A DNA stretch of 64,000 nucleotides from Pedobacter jejuensis (lineage in GTDB: Bacteria; Bacteroidota; Bacteroidia; Sphingobacteriales; Sphingobacteriaceae). Positions 27,703 through 36,003 of the stretch are shown one piece after another (the stretch's first letter is position 1; each line of letters opens with the position of its first letter). The stretch lies in the NCBI RefSeq assembly GCF_003725795.1, contig NZ_RBEE01000023.1:248001-312000 (forward strand), in the 5' to 3' direction. The notes below the pieces were generated by a model. That model worked only from the letters and a program-made list of their open reading frames with translations, did not search any database and was not told the DNA's origin. Made by a program: the position numbers and the translations under genes.

Positions 27703-28201
27703 ATTTTTTTAATTTCTTATTGAAGAAATAAAATCCACCGGCCATAACTAAAAGTAGAAATGCAATGATGTAGGTTGATACACTTTGATTATTCTTCTTA
27801 GCCAAATCGCTTTTCAGCTCTTCGTTCTGGTCTTGCAACTTTTTGATGGTTCGCATGTAACTTTCAATTCTTTCTTGAGAATTATCTGCAACGGCTACCT
27901 TTTGTTGATTTTGCAGGTCTTTATAGTCCATCAAAACTTTCAATTCCTTAAAAATATTGTTATCCGTTAATACCACTTGACGGAGTATTTCATTGGAATT
28001 TTTAATGTCCTTCTTAGTTTGCCAGCCAAATATGCCTGTCCTTTGGTTCAAACTTTCGTCGTATTGTCCAAACCGCTGACTACGTTCTTGCAATAAAGAA
28101 TTCACTTTAACCCTTTGAGCTGCATAACTTGCTGTATCTGCTTGAGCAAAAGTTTGAATGCTCATGAATAGGATGGAGCACAAGAAAAAATATTTCATCA
28201 T
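27683..28201 (-). CDS. Secreted/membrane coiled-coil protein of unknown function
   Basis: 172 residues. Signal peptide at 1-20 (cut near QTFAQA). A mostly helical charged region follows, with a coiled coil at ~105-135 (SYMRTIKKLQDQNEELKSDLAKK). A C-terminal transmembrane helix (~142-160, TYIIAFLLLVMAGGFYFF) ends in a basic cytoplasmic tail. So the protein would be periplasmic and anchored by its C-terminus. No family was recognised with confidence. The 48-residue gene overlaps its 3' end by 20 bases, so the pair probably forms one unit. Confidence 0.8.
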   Translation of the reverse strand: MMKYFFLCSILFMSIQTFAQADTASYAAQRVKVNSLLQERSQRFGQYDESLNQRTGIFGWQTKKDIKNSNEILRQVVLTDNNIFKELKVLMDYKDLQNQQKVAVADNSQERIESYMRTIKKLQDQNEELKSDLAKKNNQSVSTYIIAFLLLVMAGGFYFFNKKLKKYEKRIV

Positions 28202-28246
28202 TCGATATAAACGTAAAAAGAGTAGATGTTGTTTGGATTTGAACTA

Positions 28247-28328
28247 CGTCATTGCGAGGCACGAAGCAATCTTAAAATGATTGGTTTACAGCGAACGCAT
28301 TAAGGTTGCTTCGTGCCTCGCAATGACG
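28247..28328. repeat. Palindrome, CGTCATTGCGAGG family (copy 2)
   Basis: 26-base arms at 28247-28272 (CGTCATTGCGAGGCACGAAG..) and 28303-28328 are nearly exact reverse complements with a 30-base loop. It lies between the coiled-coil gene and the DUF62 gene. Confidence 0.9.
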
Positions 28329-28388
28329 ACCGCTCTTATATAGTTTGGGAAATTAATCTTTTAGCTTTGGTCTTTAATCTTTCAGCTT

Positions 28389-29168
28389 TTACGAATGAAA
28401 CTCAACCCTCACAATATCCCCAAGATGTAATCCTAACAATCCACTTGCTTTACCTTTATTAATAGCAATCTCCAAGTGGTTACTAATACCAAATAAGCAA
28501 AGTTTTTCACCTTCTTGAACTTCGTTATAATGCCAACTTAATTGAGTGATGGTTTCACTCTTTCTAAAGTAAAGCGTAAACTCTCGATTCTTTTGAATTT
28601 TTGTAAAAAGATCTTTTGTAATATTTGTAATTACATTGCAGAAAGTATCAATGTAAACTACACTTCCTCTAATTATATCCCGCTCAATTACAGGATGTAA
28701 AAGCATCTTTTGTTCAATCTCTGCTACAGGTAAACCAATATCCTTTAAGCGTCCTCCTTTTGCTAAATGTGTAGCAGCTTTAACGAAAATATCAACCAAT
28801 GGAAAGTGAAGATATTTCAAATCTTGCATGATATTTAGCTCTACAACATCTTCAGGAATATCATCAAAAAGCAAAGAAAAAATACCATTATCGGCACCAA
28901 CAAAAAAATGATCGCGGTGTTTAACGGCAATGTATTTAGTGTTTTCGCTATAAACAGAATCGATGCCAATAAGGTGCACGGTATTTTTTGGGAAATATGG
29001 ATAAGCATTCTTTAAAACAAATGCTGCATAGGAAATATTGAATGAAGGAACTTCGTGAGTAATATCAACTAAATTAACATTAGGCATAAGACTTAACAGA
29101 CTACCTTTAAGGGCACTCTGGTAAAAATCTTTCGAACCTAAATCTGTTGTTAAAGTAATTATCGCCAT
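28389..29168 (-). CDS. SAM hydroxide adenosyltransferase-like protein (DUF62)
   Basis: Homologue of the DUF62 enzymes that hydrolyse SAM to adenosine and methionine, and of the chlorinase/fluorinase. The 259 residues (from ATG 29168, where conserved TLTTDLGSKDFY begins) keep the N-terminal Asp motif, GADNGIFSLLF, and the C-terminal NHLEIAINKGKASGLLGLHLGD. The usual HGRDIFAP segment is replaced by FPLVDIFVKAA, and D-FGN is D-FCN (IDTFCNVITNI), so catalytic activity is uncertain. The upstream 20 codons precede the conserved start and are excluded. Divergent from phoH. Confidence 0.88.
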   Translation of the reverse strand: MAIITLTTDLGSKDFYQSALKGSLLSLMPNVNLVDITHEVPSFNISYAAFVLKNAYPYFPKNTVHLIGIDSVYSENTKYIAVKHRDHFFVGADNGIFSLLFDDIPEDVVELNIMQDLKYLHFPLVDIFVKAATHLAKGGRLKDIGLPVAEIEQKMLLHPVIERDIIRGSVVYIDTFCNVITNITKDLFTKIQKNREFTLYFRKSETITQLSWHYNEVQEGEKLCLFGISNHLEIAINKGKASGLLGLHLGDIVRVEFHS

Positions 29169-29271
29169 TAAAAATTCAATATTATTGCTTATTCTTGTGT
29201 ACAAGCACAAACGTGTGCAAATATTCAAATTTTAATTAATATACCCCGATAACTTTTTAAAATACTACAGC

Positions 29272-30231
29272 TTGAACGAATTAAAATTAACTCTGGATAC
29301 CGTAAATCCTGCTCATTTTTGGGGAGCGAACAACGAGAATTACGAAATGATTAAAGGTGCTTTCGCTAAATTAAAAATCGTTGCGAGGGGTAGTGGAGTT
29401 ACCGTTCTGGGTGATGAACAGGAACTTAAAGCGTTTGAAGATAAGTTCACGCAGCTGGTTGCACACATGGAGAAATATAGTTCTATGACTAGCAACGATG
29501 TTGAATCTATTCTGGGCGCTAAGGCGATTGGCGTAGAAAAAAAATCTGCTGTAGATCCATCAGGCGGTGGTGGCGAGGTAATTGTATTTGGCACCAATGG
29601 CTTATTGGTAAAAGCCAGAACCGCTAACCAACGCAAAATGGTTAGTAGCATTACCAAAAATGATATCTTATTTGCAATTGGTCCTGCTGGTACTGGTAAA
29701 ACGTATACGGCTGTTGCTTTAGCTGTTCGTGCTTTAAAGAACAAAGAAATTAAGCGGATTATTTTAACTCGTCCTGCGGTTGAAGCAGGTGAAAATCTTG
29801 GTTTCTTGCCAGGAGATTTAAAAGAAAAAATCGATCCATATTTACGTCCACTTTATGATGCTTTGGATGATATGATTCCTGCTGAAAAGTTAAAATTCTA
29901 TATCGAAAACAGAACGATAGAAATTGCGCCTTTGGCATTTATGCGTGGCCGTACTTTAGATAACTGCTTTGTGATTTTGGATGAAGCACAAAATGCGACT
30001 GATATGCAGCTTAAAATGTTTTTAACCCGTATGGGCCCTACAGCTAAGTTTATTGTAACTGGCGATGTAACCCAAATCGATTTACCTAAAAAACAAATGT
30101 CCGGATTGTTTAATGGCCTGAGGATTTTAGAAGACATCAAAGGCATCGATATTATTTATTTAAGCGGAGAAGATGTTGTTCGCCATAAATTGGTAAGAGA
30201 TATATTAAAAGCTTACGGAGATATCCAGTAA
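29272..30231 (+). CDS. phoH: PhoH-like ATPase
   Basis: Predicted cytoplasmic RNA-associated P-loop ATPase, 319 residues. An N-terminal KH-like part (~1-75, KLKIVARGSGVTVLGDEQEL) precedes the PhoH domain. Walker A is GPAGTGKTYTAVA, with RPAVEAGENLGFLPGDLKEK, LDEAQNATDMQLKMFLTRMG (Walker B) and TGDVTQIDLP following. It starts with TTG at 29272; the N-terminal stretch NELKLTLDTVNPAHFWG looks like that of homologues, so this start is kept. Biological role is poorly known; the Bacteroidota homologue is usually single and conserved. Confidence 0.93.
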   Translation: MNELKLTLDTVNPAHFWGANNENYEMIKGAFAKLKIVARGSGVTVLGDEQELKAFEDKFTQLVAHMEKYSSMTSNDVESILGAKAIGVEKKSAVDPSGGGGEVIVFGTNGLLVKARTANQRKMVSSITKNDILFAIGPAGTGKTYTAVALAVRALKNKEIKRIILTRPAVEAGENLGFLPGDLKEKIDPYLRPLYDALDDMIPAEKLKFYIENRTIEIAPLAFMRGRTLDNCFVILDEAQNATDMQLKMFLTRMGPTAKFIVTGDVTQIDLPKKQMSGLFNGLRILEDIKGIDIIYLSGEDVVRHKLVRDILKAYGDIQ

Positions 30232-30276
30232 GTTGGAAGTTAGAAAGTTAGGTATCCGAAGTTATGCTACGACAGC

Positions 30277-30344
30277 CCGTCACCCTGAATTCATTTCAGG
30301 GTCTTATTAGCAGGAAAGATGCTGAAATAAATTCAGCATGACGG
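30277..30344. repeat. CCGTCACCCTGAATT element, copy 1
   Basis: Outer ends CCGTCA and TGACGG are inverted. Inside, CCTGAATTCATTTCAGG and GCTGAAATAAATTCAGC form two hairpins. A cruciform-like short repeat, near-identical to copy 2. Confidence 0.85.
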
Positions 30345-30441
30345 TGAGGATAGGCCAGACGTTATCTAGTATCTTCTAATAAAACTTCGGTTACATTTAA
30401 TTTTATGGAAACAATTAGTTTTCGAAAAGAGATGAGGACAA

Positions 30442-30505
30442 CCGTCACCCTGAATTCAATTCAGGGTCTTAATTGCTATAAAGCTGATGAAATAAATTGA
30501 GCATG
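30442..30505. repeat. CCGTCACCCTGAATT element, copy 2 (degenerate end)
   Basis: Same layout as copy 1 (CCGTCACCCTGAATTCAATT..), but the right part has decayed (TGATGAAATAAATTGAGCATGA). Confidence 0.8.
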
Positions 30506-30523
30506 AATTACTAAATATAATTT

Positions 30524-30560
30524 AACCCTTGTAGTTGATAAGACTACGAGGGTTTTTATT
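30524..30560 (+). terminator. Terminator, probably of phoH
   Basis: AACCCTTGTAGT pairs with ACTACGAGGGTT (12 bp with one G-T), followed by TTTATTTAT. It lies ~290 bases after the phoH stop, beyond the two inserted repeats. Confidence 0.75.
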
Positions 30561-30633
30561 TATACATTTTATCTGCTGACTTCTATCTTCCGACCTCGGA
30601 CTTTCCGACTTTTTTATTTATTTTTATCCCCTC

Positions 30634-31578
30634 ATGAAAGCACTAAAAGAAACCCATTTTAATTTTCCTAATCAAAGTAATTTTTATAAAGGTAAAGTAC
30701 GCGATGTTTACACAATAGCCGATAAAGTTATGGTTATGGTTGTGTCTGACCGTATTTCTGCATTTGATGTGGTATTACCAGAAGCTATTCCATTTAAAGG
30801 ACAGGTTTTAAACCAAATCGCCGCAAAATTTTTGTCGGCTACAAAAGATATTGTTCCAAATTGGGTAATTGATGTTCCAGACCCAATGGTTACCATCGGA
30901 AGAATTTGTGAGCCTTTTAAAGTAGAAATGGTAATCAGAGGTTATTTGGCAGGACATGCATGGAGAGAATATAGCGCCGGGAAACGTTCCGTTTGTGGAG
31001 TTTCATTACCTGATGGATTAAAAGAGAACGATAAATTACCTCAACCGATTATCACACCTACCACAAAAGCATCAGTTGGGCACGATGAAGATATTTCTAA
31101 AGAAGATATTTTATCAAAAGGAATTGTTTCAATTACCGATTATGAAGAATTAGAAAAATATACGCATGCTTTATATCAACGTGGAACAGAAATCGCTGCG
31201 AAAAGTGGTTTAATTTTAGTTGATACCAAATATGAATTTGGTAAGGCCGATGGTGTAATCTATTTAATCGATGAAATTCACACGCCAGATTCTTCACGTT
31301 ATTTTTACGCTGATGGATATGAAGAGCGTCAAAATGCTGATGAACCTCAAAAACAACTTTCAAAAGAGTTTGTAAGAAAGTGGTTGATAGAAAATGGTTT
31401 TCAAGGCAAAGATGGTCAGCTTGTTCCAGAAATGACAGTAGAAATTGTAAATTCCATTTCAGAAAGGTATATTGAACTTTACGAGAAAATTGTTGGAGAA
31501 GCATTTATAAAAGCTGATGCCGATGCAATTTCTAACCGTATTCAAAGCAATGTTTTAAAGGCTTTAGAAACCTTATAA
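30634..31578 (+). CDS. purC: Phosphoribosylaminoimidazole-succinocarboxamide synthase (SAICAR synthetase)
   Basis: ATP-dependent ligation of aspartate to CAIR in purine synthesis. 314 residues, the longer form common in Bacteroidota and eukaryote-like PurC. Motifs: YKGKVRDVY (ATP site), [50 protein letters not shown] and LVDTKYEFG. The adjoining [16 protein letters not shown] is typical of the C-terminal half. Start ATG 30634 follows a repeat-rich gap. The STAS gene lies 35 bases downstream on the same strand. Confidence 0.97.
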   Translation: MKALKETHFNFPNQSNFYKGKVRDVYTIADKVMVMVVSDRISAFDVVLPEAIPFKGQVLNQIAAKFLSATKDIVPNWVIDVPDPMVTIGRICEPFKVEMVIRGYLAGHAWREYSAGKRSVCGVSLPDGLKENDKLPQPIITPTTKASVGHDEDISKEDILSKGIVSITDYEELEKYTHALYQRGTEIAAKSGLILVDTKYEFGKADGVIYLIDEIHTPDSSRYFYADGYEERQNADEPQKQLSKEFVRKWLIENGFQGKDGQLVPEMTVEIVNSISERYIELYEKIVGEAFIKADADAISNRIQSNVLKALETL

Positions 31579-31613
31579 ATTTTTATACATTCGTATATTA
31601 AAGATTAGAAGAG

Positions 31614-31994
31614 ATGAAGTTTTCAGTAGATAAACACGAAAAATACGTAACCTTAAAATTAAAAGAACCTAAGTTTACAAATGATAACGCACCAGGTTTA
31701 AAATCTGAACTGTATTTACTTAATGCAGAGGGATTTAAAAATATTATTGTTGATTTAAGTCATGTGAAAGATTGTAATGATGCGCAGGATTTAAGTTGTT
31801 TGTTAGTAGGAGATAGGCTCTGTAAGGCGGCAAATGGATTGTTCATTGTAACAGGGATAAATAATGAAATAGCTCCGATAATCGAATTATCAAACATATT
31901 CCAATCTGTAACGTTTGTAAATACATTAGAAGAAGCAACTGATTTTATCTTTATGAATGAATTGGAAAAAGAATTTAGAGGCGGCACGAAATAA
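31614..31994 (+). CDS. STAS-domain protein with altered phosphorylation loop
   Basis: 126 residues, one STAS domain of the anti-sigma-factor-antagonist type (strand IIVDLSHV, then the loop helix LSCLLVGDRLCKAANGLFIVTG). In classical members the loop reads D-S-S/T-G-L and the first Ser is phosphorylated. Here it is D56-A-Q-D-L60, so no phospho-acceptor Ser/Thr is present. The protein may be locked in an unphosphorylated-like state or bind something else. It lies upstream of rnz, an order I recall from other Bacteroidota, and is followed by a strong terminator. Confidence 0.85.
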   Translation: MKFSVDKHEKYVTLKLKEPKFTNDNAPGLKSELYLLNAEGFKNIIVDLSHVKDCNDAQDLSCLLVGDRLCKAANGLFIVTGINNEIAPIIELSNIFQSVTFVNTLEEATDFIFMNELEKEFRGGTK

Positions 31995-32012
31995 TTTTCA
32001 CTAAAATAATTT

Positions 32013-32050
32013 AAGCCTCGTAGATTTTTACATCTACGAGGCTTTTTACA
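32013..32050 (+). terminator. Terminator of the purC-STAS unit
   Basis: A perfect 13-bp stem (AAGCCTCGTAGAT with ATCTACGAGGCTT) around TTTTAC, followed by TTT. It ends 11 bases before the rnz ATG. Confidence 0.88.
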
Positions 32051-32060
32051 TCTTACCATT

Positions 32061-32966
32061 ATGAAATTTGAAGTTACAATTTTAGGAAGCAGTTCGGCAA
32101 CACCTGTGTTCAACAGGAATCCATCAGCACAGCTTTTAAATTGTAATGAAAAATATTATTTAATAGATTGTGGCGAGGGTACGCAGCAACAACTGACCAA
32201 ATACAATTTAAAAGCAACCCGGATAGATTATATTTTTATAAGTCATTTACATGGCGACCATTATTTTGGTTTAATCGGTTTACTTTCTAGTTTGCATTTA
32301 AACGGTCGAACCAAATCCATGCAAATTTTTGGTCCCAAGCCATTGCTCGAAATTTTGGAGATTCAGTTTAAATACTCCGATACGGTTTTAAGATATCCGA
32401 TAGAGTTCTTTCCGATCGAGGCTAATGAATCATTTAAAATATTTGAAAATAGCGAGTTGACGGTTAAGACCATCATGCTAAATCATAGAATTCCTACAAC
32501 AGGATTTTTATTTGAGCAAAAACCAAGGCAAAGAAAACTGATTAAAGAGAAAGCTGATGAAATACCTATGGCTTACTACACCGCCTTAAAAAAAGGTATT
32601 GATGTAGAATTGCCAGATGGAAAAATTATAAAAAGCGAAGATTACACTACACCTGCAGATCCGCCTAAAAGTTATGCTTATTGTTCTGATACGATGTATG
32701 ATGAACGATATTTTTCGACCATAAAAGATTGTGATACACTATACCATGAGGCAACCTTTTTGCATGAACTTTTGGATAGGGCAAACGAAACCCACCATAC
32801 CACTGCGCTTCAGGCTGGCGAGATAGCCAATGTTGTTGGCGCCAAAAAATTATTAATTGGTCACTTTTCCTCACGTTATAAAACGCTTCAAATGTTATTG
32901 GAAGAAACCCAATCCGTTTTCGAAAATACAGAATTAGCTATAGAAGGCAGGACTTTTCAATTGTAA
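32061..32966 (+). CDS. rnz: Ribonuclease Z
   Basis: Endonuclease that trims tRNA 3' ends. 301 residues of metallo-β-lactamase fold. The metal site is HLHGDHYFGL at ~65-74, with further ligands in the region of LNHRIPTTGFLFEQ (~135), YCSDTMYDE (~215) and HFSSRY (~275). The insert between strands (PRQRKLIKEKADEIPMAYY) corresponds to the exosite region of the long bacterial form. It starts 11 bases after a terminator, so it must have its own promoter within or before that hairpin. Confidence 0.95.
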   Translation: MKFEVTILGSSSATPVFNRNPSAQLLNCNEKYYLIDCGEGTQQQLTKYNLKATRIDYIFISHLHGDHYFGLIGLLSSLHLNGRTKSMQIFGPKPLLEILEIQFKYSDTVLRYPIEFFPIEANESFKIFENSELTVKTIMLNHRIPTTGFLFEQKPRQRKLIKEKADEIPMAYYTALKKGIDVELPDGKIIKSEDYTTPADPPKSYAYCSDTMYDERYFSTIKDCDTLYHEATFLHELLDRANETHHTTALQAGEIANVVGAKKLLIGHFSSRYKTLQMLLEETQSVFENTELAIEGRTFQL

Positions 32967-33092
32967 TTGAACAAAATTTATTAAATCATATTGCATCGAT
33001 ACCTTTTTAACTTTTTGGAGATTTAGCAACTAAAAAGAAAACATAAAATAATAATACTGGAATTACTTTTCTTGATGGTATAGGTATAAAAA

Positions 33093-33121
33093 AAGCCTTG
33101 CAATTTTAAACTGCAAGGCTC
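33093..33121 (-). terminator. Terminator of the MlaD-like gene
   Basis: AGCCTTGCA pairs with TGCAAGGCT. On the reverse strand it is followed by TTTTTTT, fitting leftward transcription from the MCE gene. Confidence 0.85.
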
Positions 33122-33140
33122 TTAACTATATATTAATTAA

Positions 33141-34094
33141 TTATTTATCTTTTTTATTGCCACCTCCAAATACCGAGAAGTGAACGTAACGTTTAGGATT
33201 GGCTTTTAAATCTATCATCAACTCATCAAGATTTTTTGAAGCGCTATTTAGGTTGTTGTACATTTTGTCGTCATTCAACAATAAGCCTAGACTTCCTTTA
33301 CCATCTTTAATTCCTGATATTACAGTTTGTAAATCTGCTATGGCGTTGTTTGCTTTATCTAAAGTTTCTTTAAAATTAGCGGCAGCAAATTTATCTGTAA
33401 CTGTATTTATGTTTGTTAAAATATCGCTGATTTTCTTGTTGTTGTTATTTAGGTTGGCTGTAATGCCTTCAACATTTCTGAAAATAGCTTCGATACGAGC
33501 ACTTTCAGAACCAACTAAACCATCAACTTTTTTAGATGTTGTTTCTAATGATGCTAATGTTCCGGCAATACTGCTAAAGCTCTTATCAACATTTTTTTGA
33601 AAGTTAGGATTCAAAATTGAATTTACGCTGCTCAGGATTGAATCCATTTTACCAATAATCAATTCAGCTTTTTTCTGTACCGGTTCAACCTGCTCCATTA
33701 ATCCCTTTTCTACATTTGCGTTTAAAGTAAAGCCATCTTCAGCCATTTTTTTAGATGTACCTAAAGACATTACGATTGCCTTACTACCTAAAAGGTCGGT
33801 TCCTTCTAATTTTGCAATACTGTTTTCTGGGATTTCGTATTTGCTATTGATACTCAATGTAGCTAAAATTGTTCCTCCTGGTTCTAATTGCAATGCAGCA
33901 ACACGACCAATTTGGTAACCATTAATTAAGATTGGTTTTGAAACTGTTAAACCATCTACTCTTCCATATCTGGCGTATAATGTGGTTTCGCTAGAAAATA
34001 TTGAATTTCCTTTCAAAAAATTGTATCCTATAATTAATAAAGCAATTGCAAAAGCAGCTAAAATACCTACTTTGGTTTCGTTCTTAATCTTCAT
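33141..34094 (-). CDS. MlaD/MCE-family lipid-transport protein
   Basis: Periplasmic, membrane-anchored substrate-binding subunit of an MCE lipid transporter. From ATG 34094 it has 317 residues: a transmembrane helix at ~7-27 (VGILAAFAIALLIIGYNFL), the MCE domain at ~37-110 (ARYGRVDGLTVSKPILINGYQIG), then a long helical region (~130-290) that would form the tunnel-like coiled coil. The upstream 11 codons are excluded. The MlaE/MlaF permease and ATPase are not in the window. The neighbouring amidases and LptD are also envelope proteins. Confidence 0.9.
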   Translation of the reverse strand: MKIKNETKVGILAAFAIALLIIGYNFLKGNSIFSSETTLYARYGRVDGLTVSKPILINGYQIGRVAALQLEPGGTILATLSINSKYEIPENSIAKLEGTDLLGSKAIVMSLGTSKKMAEDGFTLNANVEKGLMEQVEPVQKKAELIIGKMDSILSSVNSILNPNFQKNVDKSFSSIAGTLASLETTSKKVDGLVGSESARIEAIFRNVEGITANLNNNNKKISDILTNINTVTDKFAAANFKETLDKANNAIADLQTVISGIKDGKGSLGLLLNDDKMYNNLNSASKNLDELMIDLKANPKRYVHFSVFGGGNKKDK

Positions 34095-34273
34095 GAGTGT
34101 TTTTTCTTTAATGGCTACAAACGGCAAAATTAATAATTTATCTTCGCCTTAGTACATTTGTTGATATTAGATACTTAAAAATGTAATTGTAATTACATAA
34201 TGCTTGTATCTGCTATTTTGTTTGGTTTAAAATACTAATTTAAAATAAACGAATCATCATTTATGATGCCAGT

Positions 34274-35056
34274 TTATTGTACTTCTACATTTTTTTTATA
34301 GGTTTTTATTGCTGCTAAGATTGATGAAGCAATTTCATTTTGACCTGATTCAGAATTAATGTACTTCTCTTCATCTTTGTTACTAATAAAACCTACCTCA
34401 GTTAAAACAGCTGGCATTCCGCATCGTTGTAAAACCAAAACACCTTGTTCTTTAACTCCTCGACTCAGTCTTTCATCTCTGCTTGTGTAGCTATTCTGAA
34501 CCATCTTTGCAAATTTAATACTTTTATCTCTAAAGGCATTTTTTAATAGTGATAATAGAATAAACGTTGCAGGGTTATTTGGGTCGTAGCCATCGTACTT
34601 GCTTTTATAATTTTTTTCTAGCTTAATATCTGCGTTTTCCCGAATTGCCGCATCTTGCTCTTTTAACCTGTGCGATCCTGCTACCAATGTTTCAACACCT
34701 TTAATATGTTTGTTTCCTGGCGGCATCGAATTGCAATGGATGGAAACAAATAAATCGGCGTTGGCTTGGTTAGCAATTTCTGCTCTGCGGTATAAATCTA
34801 CATCAACATCTTTAGTTCTCGTGTAAATAATTTTTACATCGGGCATTGCCTCTTTTATTTTCGCTCCCAATTTTAAAGCCACTTTTAATGATATATCTTT
34901 CTCTTTAGAAAAACTACCAGATGCACCAGGTTTTTTACCTCCATGTCCGGCATCAACTACGATGGTTTTTATTCTATATCCTTGCGCAAATGTATTTATG
35001 GAATAAGTAAAAAAAGTAATCAGTAATGCTAATATAATGGGATGTTTAAAATTCAT
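34274..35056 (-). CDS. N-acetylmuramoyl-L-alanine amidase (Amidase_3)
   Basis: Zinc amidase that cuts the stem peptide from muramic acid in peptidoglycan. 260 residues, signal peptide 1-24 (cut near NTFAQ). Catalytic domain: VVDAGHGGKKPGA (first zinc His), the Glu/His region with IYTRTKDVDVDLYRRAEIAN, SIHCNSMP (second His) and VLTEVGFISNKDEE (catalytic Glu). It lies 9 bases downstream of a second amidase gene with the same layout, so the two are tandem paralogues in one operon. Confidence 0.93.
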   Translation of the reverse strand: MNFKHPIILALLITFFTYSINTFAQGYRIKTIVVDAGHGGKKPGASGSFSKEKDISLKVALKLGAKIKEAMPDVKIIYTRTKDVDVDLYRRAEIANQANADLFVSIHCNSMPPGNKHIKGVETLVAGSHRLKEQDAAIRENADIKLEKNYKSKYDGYDPNNPATFILLSLLKNAFRDKSIKFAKMVQNSYTSRDERLSRGVKEQGVLVLQRCGMPAVLTEVGFISNKDEEKYINSESGQNEIASSILAAIKTYKKNVEVQ

Positions 35057-35065
35057 TAGGGTAGT

Positions 35066-35929
35066 TTAAAACGATGTTTCAGCAAGTCGTTTGTAGTTCT
35101 TTATCGCTTTAATAATTCCATTTACAATTTCGCTTTGTCCTTCCGGTGAATTCATATAATCTTCTTCTTCAGGATTACTAACGAAACCAATCTCCGTTAA
35201 AACCGCTGGCATTGATGCTCTGGCCAAAACTGCAAGGCTTTTTTCTTGTACACCTCTATTAATTCTACCAACGTTAATGTATTCTTGCTGCAACATCGAT
35301 GCAAATTTTAAACTCCTTTCGCGATTTGTTTGCTTCATAATTGATAGCATGATATCGTTTTCAGGTGTATTTGCAATAAAACCTTCGTAGTTCTTTTGGT
35401 AGTTATCTTCTAAAAACATGGATGCGTTTTCACGTTTGATAACTTCATCTTGCTCGCCTAATCTCCTTGTACCCGAAACGAAGGTTTCTGTTCCTCTTGT
35501 TGACGTACTTTTTGATGTAATCGTTCTATACACAGGAACTTTGCGACCTTTAACTTTCTTGTAGTAATCAACCACGCGAGAAACCCGAACAGGCATATCA
35601 TTAAGGTGGATAGAAATAAACAAATCTGCCTTCGCATTATTGGCTATATTTATTCTTTCATATAAAGGAATAAAAACATCTGTTTCTCTGGTATATATTA
35701 TCCGAATGTCTTGTATACTGTCTTGAATTGCTTTTCCAAGATTTAATGCTGTTTTTAAAGCAACATCTTTTTCTTTAGAATAAACCCCATGTGTGGCGCC
35801 ATCTTTACCGCCGTGGCCGGCATCAATAACAATTGTTTTAATTTTATATTCTTGCGCAATAGCTTGATTATCAATTGTATTGAAGAGTGTTAAACAAATA
35901 ATAAGTGTTAAAAGGTTTTTAAGATACAT
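35066..35929 (-). CDS. N-acetylmuramoyl-L-alanine amidase (Amidase_3), paralogue
   Basis: From ATG 35929 it has 287 residues with a signal peptide (MYLKNLLTLIICLTLFN.., cut near QAIAQ). The catalytic motifs are VIDAGHGGKDGA, IYTRETDVFIPLYERINIAN, SIHLNDMP and VLTEIGFVSNPEEED. Compared with the next gene it has an extra ~30-residue insert after SIHLNDMP (SRVVDYYKKVKGRKVPVYR). The longer in-frame start at 35995 is rejected because a -7-like box (35980-35987) lies inside that extension and the signal peptide begins at 35929. Confidence 0.9.
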   Translation of the reverse strand: MYLKNLLTLIICLTLFNTIDNQAIAQEYKIKTIVIDAGHGGKDGATHGVYSKEKDVALKTALNLGKAIQDSIQDIRIIYTRETDVFIPLYERINIANNAKADLFISIHLNDMPVRVSRVVDYYKKVKGRKVPVYRTITSKSTSTRGTETFVSGTRRLGEQDEVIKRENASMFLEDNYQKNYEGFIANTPENDIMLSIMKQTNRERSLKFASMLQQEYINVGRINRGVQEKSLAVLARASMPAVLTEIGFVSNPEEEDYMNSPEGQSEIVNGIIKAIKNYKRLAETSF

Positions 35930-35979
35930 CAATGGTATATTTTTCACTAATTTTGAACGTTTTTGATTAAACATTTGTG

Positions 35980-35987
35980 CAAAAATA
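35980..35987 (-). promoter_or_regulatory. Putative -7 box of the amidase pair
   Basis: TATTTTTG on the reverse strand, ~50 bases before ATG 35929. It fits TAnnTTTG. No clear -33 box. Confidence 0.4.
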
Positions 35988-36003
35988 ACATTCAAATACG
36001 AAT

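Larger units (their letters stand above)
30232..30633. other. Repeat-filled gap phoH-purC (~400 bp)
   Basis: It contains two copies of a CCGTCACCCTGAATT element (30277-30344, 30442-30505), a likely phoH terminator (30524-30558), and a short repeat shared with the pnp downstream region (about 30576-30612). No gene was seen. Confidence 0.75.

Noticed and set aside
35930..35995. Longer start of the first amidase
   Set aside because: A -7-like box lies within it and the signal peptide starts at 35929.
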